Part shown: positions 27,501-36,500 of the stretch, piece by piece
Numbering within the stretch: the first letter of the stretch is position 1
Layout: every line of letters starts with the position of its first letter
Assembly (NCBI RefSeq): GCF_910592395.1
Contig: NC_088324.1
Coordinates: forward strand, 14,472,953-14,536,952
DNA length: 64,000 nt
Direction of reading: 5' to 3'
From: Lineus longissimus
Lineage: Eukaryota; Nemertea; Pilidiophora; Heteronemertea; Lineidae
Notes under the pieces: generated by a model
What the model was told of the DNA's origin: nothing
The model's input: only the letters and a program-made list of their open reading frames with translations
The model's database searches: none
Made by a program: the position numbers and the translations under genes

Positions 27501-30500
27501 TGGAGCTAACTTAGTAATTGATGTTGTCGAGGTGACATGTGAACATGAGTTTGGCATATTTTGTCTTAGTGCCTTGGGCTGGGAAAAATGTTGAGGGCCT
27601 GTCGAATTCCGTCCCTGATAGATACACTGTGGTAGGAGAGTTTTTGCCATTTGATCGTTTCTGGTTCCTTTGATGACAACTGTTTGCAGACGAACCTGAG
27701 ACAAGCGCATGGCGTTGCACACAAAGATGAAATGACTCTCATCTTCAATACGAGGATGATTAGTTGTATTAACTTCAAGAAACATTTGGAGCAGAAGTAA
27801 CGTGGATCCAAACATCTCATCGCTATCTCTCCACGAGATTTGAGATCAAACTGCTCTAAAACAAAGGGTATTTTCCTAGATGTCTCGTCCATGGCTGTCT
27901 GAGTCTTTGAAAATTATTGAGGTGTGCTCTCCCCACAAAATACCACACGCTAAGTAGTGGGATCACAGGAGCGCCCTGCGGGTCTACCTGTCCGATTAGT
28001 ACGGTTGGCACAATGGTCGCCTAATGGACGAACTGCGCTACTTTGTCGATGGACAACGCTTCTTTGCAACCCCACCCCAGGCTGTCATTTGGACGGTGGG
28101 TCCGCTGTGAGAATTCTTTGTGTCATGATAACTCTCACGTTTTTTCTCCGAGATCAAAATCACTTTGGATGCTGATTGAGCAAGGGTGGCCACGTTTGAT
28201 TGTCATGAATCGTGACTAGCCGTTTTGCCTCAGAGCAAGGTTCGGATAGGGACCTTCAGATTATAACCACTGAGTTCAAATATCTCAATATTCCTTTCGA
28301 TAACCATGTGGACCGCAATTGCCTACATGTTTCTCTTGATAACCACAAAGCACGTCATTTTCCAAATGACAAATTTGGTGCTGCTTGAAAACATACATGT
28401 GGGACAAGATTTAGTGTCAACGCTCGACATTATTTCATAACGCTACGATTTTATGAAACATTTTGACAAGATAATGAACATCGTTATGATGATGATGTAT
28501 TTATCACAGGAAAATCATCTTTTCAATCCATTTTGAGACATTTGGATAATGAAACCATCATTTCTGGGCTAATGTGGCTGTACGTTGCACGATCGGTACA
28601 TCTCGGGGTCTGAGGATTACAAATTTTTCTGTCTCCTTGGTTTTGGAATCTGTCACATTTTATGACTTGCCACTTGGGTTCTTACGTCAGCCGTGCTGTC
28701 ACACAACTCTTGATTCGTCCTGTGATGGAAAACGTGATTTCTCGGCACTGCACGGCACTGTGGTCCGGCCCTAAACTTGTATTGCGGTGAAACTTTCCAA
28801 ACTTCTTTCTGAAGTCAATAACCCCTTGGTAGATAAAGGGTTACTCTTTCAGACAATCAGAGCATCCATTCAGAGTAAGGGCCATGACCCTTGAAGTAAT
28901 TCAATACAATTCAGCAAGACTCCAACTTCATTAGTGAGGAAGATTGATAAAATCTGAAAATTTAATTGGAACTTTAATATCCTTATTTATGATAGGATTA
29001 TAGTGGTGCATCTCCGGGGAGGAAAGTAGGAAAATCCTTGTCATCTTCTTAGCATATGAGATGTAATTCAATGCCAGTTCAGGATATACTCAACGCAACC
29101 ATAACAGTTAAAACTGCTTTACTCCTGGAGAAGAGAAGGTAGTAGAGAGAGGTGGCTTGTTTACAGGGACAGGGATGGGGACAGCTTTTGGTTAGGTAAA
29201 GCTAAAGTTAAATGAATGACCTTCTGAATGTACCCAGACCTCAAAGCAAATATCTTAGCCTTCATCAAGCAATCTTTTGTAGGGTTAATATATTCCCTTT
29301 GAAACCCTAGAACAAAGTGTCCACTAAGTAGGTAGGGCTATTTTCATTATCTCCTGATCACAGGTCTCGCGAATATTTCATCTGACCCGCGTTTCATGTG
29401 CAATCGCTCCCACCCTCGTCTTGAACATAATCATAATGACTCGCGTAGATGAAAGGCTCTCCTTCAAAGGGAGGCAAGAAATTTGAGGCAATGTTCCATT
29501 AACACCGCTGTGTTATCCCGTTGCGCGAAAGCGCACACCGGCGATATTTATGTGGCCTAGAAACGATTTTGTAGCGAAAAATACTTTTGATGTCAAATGT
29601 CGCATGATGATTCATGGCGGTGTTGAAATTAAGATGATAGGTCAGTGATATAATACAGCATGGCGGTCATTTATGTCAAATGAGATATCAGAGTCCTGAG
29701 AGGTTGGGTCCCTCTTGGGAGGACTGGGTTATTGCTCTGGTGACCATTAGTCTAATTTGAGCCCCGTGATATGTGATTACGACATTGGTGACAAGGCTTC
29801 AGATGCTGCAAAACTGATAAAACAGTCAACATACAACGCTAGACAGAAGTAACATTCTATGTCAGGCGAAACAGTGCAATTTACTGGCATTTTACATCTG
29901 GAGTTACATAAGATTGGGTGTTACTTCTGGACCATACTGTAGTGGGACCAGTTCTTTGAATTAGCTTTGAGGCCACCCTGGTGTCAGCAAAAAACTAGAG
30001 AAGTTTGCATCATCCGTTCAAACAGATGCTGAGAGGGGTGTTCAAACAAATAAAGAAACTTAGCATGGTTTACTAACGGTAAAGATCAATTTTCAGACTG
30101 TCGAAACCAGTTGTCAAACATAATAAAATGTGCATTGCAAATTGGTATTTGCACTGACAATTTCAGCCACAAATATATTGGGATTGCCCCGGCATAAAAT
30201 AGAGGGCAGTGGTCATTAATCTGACAACAAATATCATTAGTATATTTGTCCCCAAGATGCGGTCTGCCTTAATGATCAAAATATGCCCAAAAGGACAGAG
30301 GGCGGATCGTTTACATAATTCTAATTTGTATTCAGTGATTGCCCAATATGCAATAACCTTCCATTACGAATGACCATTGACCCAAGAACAAAGGATTTTA
30401 CGCATTATTATTAATTTTTGACACGAATATGAGACAGTTGATTGGGCAATTATGGCCATTGTCGGTACTGACCATCAAGAGGTGAATCATGGGAGCTTAA

Positions 30501-33500
30501 ACGGATTGGAACCGGAGATGAGGTCTTGATTTGATTTTCATGTCAAAGAAATGCTATATTGGAATGCCTCGCGATGATGGAACGTTGTGGTCAGTTATAT
30601 TTCAAAATATTTTTCGATGTTTGAAGATAATCCTGGGCAAGTCTAACTCGTACCGTCATTCACCTGATTTTCACAAAAATTTTCAGATTTTTACAGGATT
30701 TCTTGATTTCGACCACGTTTTTCAGATTGCCACAAAATGTTCCAAGTTTTAACCAAAATCTAAGATTTCCATAACATGTTTTGATTTTCACCAAATCCCC
30801 CTTCTATCTTTGCAGATTTTCCAAGGCAACACGAACACATACCTAGCAGAGCTACGGGAGGTTGACCCGCCGATCATCGCCAGGAAGATCAGATTCGTCC
30901 CATATAGCACGCACCCTCGCACCGTCTGTATGAGGGTCGAGCTGTATGGATGTCCTTGGAAAGGTTCGTACGCCCTTTTATTGGCAAAAACATCTCATGA
31001 TCCTATGTAGGATCAAGTTGCGAGATATTAAGCCGTTACGACGTTACAGAGGAGTAGAGCTGAAAAATAAACTACCAACTTGAAAAAATCTGATTGGAAA
31101 CCTATTTACGCATTGCACCCAAGGGGGCTTACAAGTGAAAAAAATGGCAAATGTCCGCTAATGGTGATTTAATGGTAAAAAATTTTTCTGCCGCGGATAT
31201 CTCTCACTCTCTGGTATCTAGTCAATATCCGCCCTGATCGCTAGGTTCGATGTCGTCTGCTCAATGAAGTTCCGGAACATTGTACACACAAGGTTGACAT
31301 TGGTGTTGATGTTATCTACTTATTGAAGTGTTGGGTTTTTCTAGCTAAAAACTTATTAAAAGGACAAACTTTAACGAATTCAATGTTTGATATGTAAATT
31401 TGGGTCGGTTCCATTAGCAAAGTACAACCTGATCTGATCAAGTGTTTGTACTGTACCACGGGTACATTTGACGATAATTTTAAAAGCCAGACTCTATAAG
31501 TCAACAAAAATGAACCCATTTTGACAACAACTTTAGCTCCAGATGCATTTAAGCTTCACCTTGGTGATTGTTGTGTCAACTTCCTCCAATTAGTGCAGTG
31601 ACAACCCAAGCAGTAAAAAAAGGGAGATTGTCAATATGTATCAAAACTGAGTTGAAAGTTATTCTTCTCATGTTATGCAGCATGAATTCCTTTGAGAGTG
31701 GTGCCATCTGTTCTAATTTATTCAAACCTCATGACATTCTGGACACCAAGTTGAAGTTGATGCCTTATTCTCAATTTTAAAGTCCTTTACCGACTGCCTT
31801 TACAAATCATAGACATGGTTTGAGGTGCTGTGTACTTTTGAGGTGATATTGAATTCCAGTCTAATCTTGTTCCGCCTTTGCTTCAGATGGAACCATCTCA
31901 TATGACATGCCTCAGGGGGACAAGCGTGGAGCCGAAGTGGACTTATTCGACTTCACGTATGACGGGAAAATACAGGATAACTTTCTATCGGGTGGAATGG
32001 GCCAGCTCACAGATGGAGAAGAAGGCCCGTCGAACTTTCGCTTGGACCCACAAGCTCTCGGAATGAAAGGTTACGAGTGGGTTGGATGGAAAAACGAAAC
32101 CACCATCAATAAACCTGTGGAAATAATCTTCAAATTTGACACTGTGCGGAACTTTTCCTCCGTTTCGTTCCATTGTAATAACTTCTTCTCAAAGGAGGTC
32201 CGCGTTTTCCGAATGGCGAAAATTTCTTTTAGCGTCGGCGGGAAGTATTACAAGTATGGGGACAATGTTGTGACGTTTATTTACATGCGCGATGAGCTGA
32301 TGGAGTTTGCGCGGTGGGTGAAAGTGAAACTGAGTAATCTGGTCGGGAAGTATGTGAAGGTGTCCTTGACCTTTGATGCACGTTGGATGCTGATGAGCGA
32401 GGTGCACTTTGAGTCAGGTAAGAAGAAGACGAGTCATTTTTGTGGGATGAGAAAACTTCTGAAAACAATTAACTGAGAGGAACTGCCAGGGATGTTTGAT
32501 AGATAACTCCAATTTCTGTAAAGAGATAGTGCTGGGCTACTTACTAAGATGTCAAGGGTTTGAATCCCTTCCGAGCGTAATTGTTCAAAGTTGTATTCTA
32601 TATGCACGTAATTCTTATCTGACCATTACAGAGCCAGCGATCGGTAACTTCAGCGATGAGTTGCCGCCCCCCACATCCATCCCGACCACCCGTGTCACCC
32701 CTATATTCCCCGGAGGTGTGTATGACGGAGAGCTAGGTAGAGGGAACTATTCCATATTCACCGGTAAGGTGGAGGCTTCCAATGTCAGGTGTGGCTACGT
32801 ACACCTTAACCGAGATGCTATAACACATGAAAACCAGTTTCATTTGTGCAAACTGGTTGAAAAACTACATCAGAATACATTATTTAGACAAGATGATTGT
32901 TGAAAACTGCATAAAAGTGGCTTGAACTACAATAGTTCAAGTACATTTTGGAGTCAGCTTGTTTGAGAGTTCAGTTATCTGTTGGCATCAAGGGCTGGTT
33001 TGGTATAACTGTTTCACAGAGCTACTTGCTGTGACGTGTAAATAGTATAAAATATCGACTCACTTCAGTTTGACTCAGGTGGGTGATCTGTTACACTTGT
33101 GACTCGCCTTACGAATTCCAAGTTAGATTAGCATTCAGTGGTGAATCCAAAAGGAAGAATCTTTATGGAAACAACGCTTTTAAAGTTAAAATATGGACAA
33201 TAGTTGTATGTTCAGTTGTCATGATCGGGGCGAGATTGCCAAAGCCCCAGTTCTAGCATCTCGGGGTAGCCACGCCTGGTGCGCAATTCCTTTTTTCTTA
33301 ACTTTCCTTTTCTCAGGTCTCTGCACATTTAAGATATAGCTACGTAAAGTGTTTTGTGCTCCGGGATTTGTATTTTAGACCCTTTTTGATGGTATTTCTC
33401 TGTATTTTGCGACGTTTGTTGAAAAATAAGTCAGAAACTAAAAGTAGCTTCATGAAATGAAAAGATGTCTCGCCACCTAAAGGTTGGCACAACTCTTGTC

Positions 33501-36500
33501 CATGATAACTGCAATGTCTACCTCCTTGGTCAGTCCCTCGGGCCAAGAAAGTACACATCGGTACAGCAGACAAGACAAAAAACATCAAACAAACTTGAGA
33601 TATTTTTTACAAAGATTCCTGGAGCACCCAGCACAGATCCCGATCTTCTGAAAACCGTTTCTCATATTCCTACTTGATCCAGCTTAAACTTTTCGTGTCA
33701 CATTTTTCTGAGCCTTTTTCAATCCCAACCGATGTTACCCGAACTTTGCCCTGTAAACCCTTCAAATTTGAATTCGGTTTAATTCTCCAACCTAATGTAA
33801 CCAATTTTTTGCCGGTATTTCTAAATCTCAAACATTTCTGACAGTGCAGAACTGAGTATGCACTCTTTGCTTCACCGCGATTGCTGTTCTTTGGTCCACC
33901 ACACTTTGTTGAGTTGATTATCCTTTGTTCTATATATTCACATCACAAACTTCTTCTGCTTCGGAAAAGTGTTAAAAAATTTCCACGATTTCGAAAATCA
34001 GTGGATAAGTCACATGAGAGGAAAGGTGCCCTATTTAAGTACTAGGGGAGCCACCTGTAGAAGGGAAGAGGAACTACATGTATGTACATTATAACGCTTG
34101 GACATTCCGAAGCAGAGGAAAGTATTTTGCGCCTTTCTATTAACTGTTAAAGGGACTCACTATTCAGTTATCAAACCTTAGTTTCCAAATTACTTCTTTA
34201 ATTCTTAAAAAAAATAGAATAGTAGACATTTTTCTCAGTTTCTTCAGAATAGATTCATTCGTCATAGCTCAAGAACTATTCCTTTCATATAATAGCAGTT
34301 TTCAAATTTCAAATTTTTGCTGTTAGATGGAACCTCAGATTTCTTTTCTGAGTCATTTTGATGTTAAAATAGGTAGAACATTTCCTTTCTCTCTAGTTGG
34401 TGTCAACAATTCTTTCTCTCTAAATATAAACTTGGCTTTTGTATAAACACATGTGGGAAGATTATATTTGATAATCGGCACACAAGGCTTACATTTTATT
34501 CATATGTGAACTAACGTATTCTGAGAAATGATTAAATAAGAAATGAGCAGGGGAGGTATAAGAAAATTTAAACTAAAATATTCAAAATTTTTGATTAACA
34601 CTTTGTCTTGTTGAGCTTTGTTCGTTTGTGAAAGTAAAGTGTTTTGTCTGCTGCACAAATTCACAAAATTTGAGTCACGTTCACAATTGTGAGTGCTTTA
34701 TATCTATTTCATTTGATGCATTCATCACTATTTGCAGCTTTGCGTGAAAAAATATTCTTTAAAATGGATTTTGCTGTGTTGCCTCGAGGCTATGCTCGCC
34801 AACGTCAGTTATGATAGTAATTTAATTCTTTATCCTATTTAAAATGGAGTCGGCTCTTCTCTCCGACCTATAGTTCAATATTTCGAAATAGATTGATTGA
34901 TTAATTGATTGATAGATGTAGGTAAAAAGATCAAGGCGGTCTAACATGTCTGCATCAATAGTTTTATAAAAATCAGTGCTTCCATCTTTTTTGATGAGTA
35001 TGAACTGAATTTGGCCTTACTAAACTAATCGCATCAAATCATTTCCTATTTGTTTATTTCCAACAGGTGAAATCATTCCATCAGGCGAAAACGGCAACAA
35101 TGATATCGAGGTCCCGCGGAAGCATACGCCATCTTTGGACGACAAGAAAATCGGTATCATCGTCGGAGCTCTCGCTGCACTTATCATCATCTTGATTCTT
35201 ATCGTCTTGGCGATAATATGGCGACAGCGGACGCTGAAACATAACAACAATCGCCGTAATGTCAAACCGGTTGATAAACCAATCAGCATCAACCTGAACG
35301 ATCTTCATCCAAATATCACCGTGAATGGAAAATTATCGAACGGTAACATGTATAATTCAATCGGCCAATCAGATATGGAGTCAGATCGCGATATCGACCG
35401 CTGCAATAACGATATATATCACGAATTAGACGAATGTCTGCAGTCACGGAAACTCCCCGACTTGCCACCGCTCAAGACCCCCGAGTCAACAGGTATACAC
35501 TGTAGGTGTATTTAAACATGTATAGTGCATGAAGCCATGTGCGCCCCCTGGTAGTCGGATTCGTAACTACCTTATTTTGGCTATCGTTTATTTCGTGCAC
35601 TATAATCCTGTGTTTCATTATGGTTATGGGAGGAAAGGCATTGGGTTTAATTTTTGTGGTTTTTGGTCATGTTTTATCAATTTCCAGTATTTTTTACTTC
35701 TTGTGGGTTTACAGCGGGTATCTGGGAATTTAGTTTTTGATATCCATCGTGCTGGGCTGCCAAGGTTTGAGAACATTTTCGTGGAGTTTTTTACAGGTCA
35801 GTAACAGAACGTTAAAACGTTAGAAAAAAGGCGTATATTGTTCTGAAAATTTTCTGAAATTTTCTACAAGCATCGATTTTGATAAGCTTTGTGCATTTTT
35901 TTTCTATGTTGATCAAAAATCCACAAAAATTATGAAACCAAAAAAGATGAGTACAAATCAAAATTTGCATGAACACCCTAAAAAATGAACAAAATTTGCA
36001 TGACGCACCCCGGAAATGCACAAAATGTGGAAATGGGATACATTTTTCCTAATTTTTCAGCACAGCGCACAAAAGGCAGCTCCGCATCTGATGTGACTCC
36101 ATCTGATGCATGATAGGCTCATCTATAGTTCCCATCATTCATTTGGCAAACCTCTCCAAAATTACAATTTTACAAGCCATGATTTTCACCAAAGTTCTGA
36201 TTTTTTCATCATTTTTTACCACACTTTGATTCTTACCCATAAGTCCCTCCCATCTCGTAATGTTACATGTCATCATGTTTATTTATACTGATCATTGATT
36301 AATTTCTCGATTTATTATCTGTTATTACCCATTTGCTGCTGGGACTCATTGACTTAAAATGGTTCCCCTTGATAGAACGGGAAGTTTTACTCAATCTCAG
36401 CCAAAAGCATGTTGATTCAAGGCCAGCTTGAATTGATGAAGTTTTCAATGTTTCACAGCAAAGTCCAGCAGCAAATGGGATGAATGTGTTGTTCAAAAGA

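Larger units (their letters stand above)
11624..30815 (+). other. DDR intron of 19.2 kb inside the discoidin domain
   Basis: Donor gtaggg at 11624 and acceptor tttgcag at 30815, phase 0 on both sides. The flanking peptides (NRRGQE / IFQGNT) are adjacent in the DDR family, so no coding exon is expected between them. Contents noted: an inverted repeat (20291-20445), a tandem duplication (26464-26755) and palindromic X-box-like sites at 18869 and 20065. I saw no nested gene on either strand. Confidence 0.8.
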
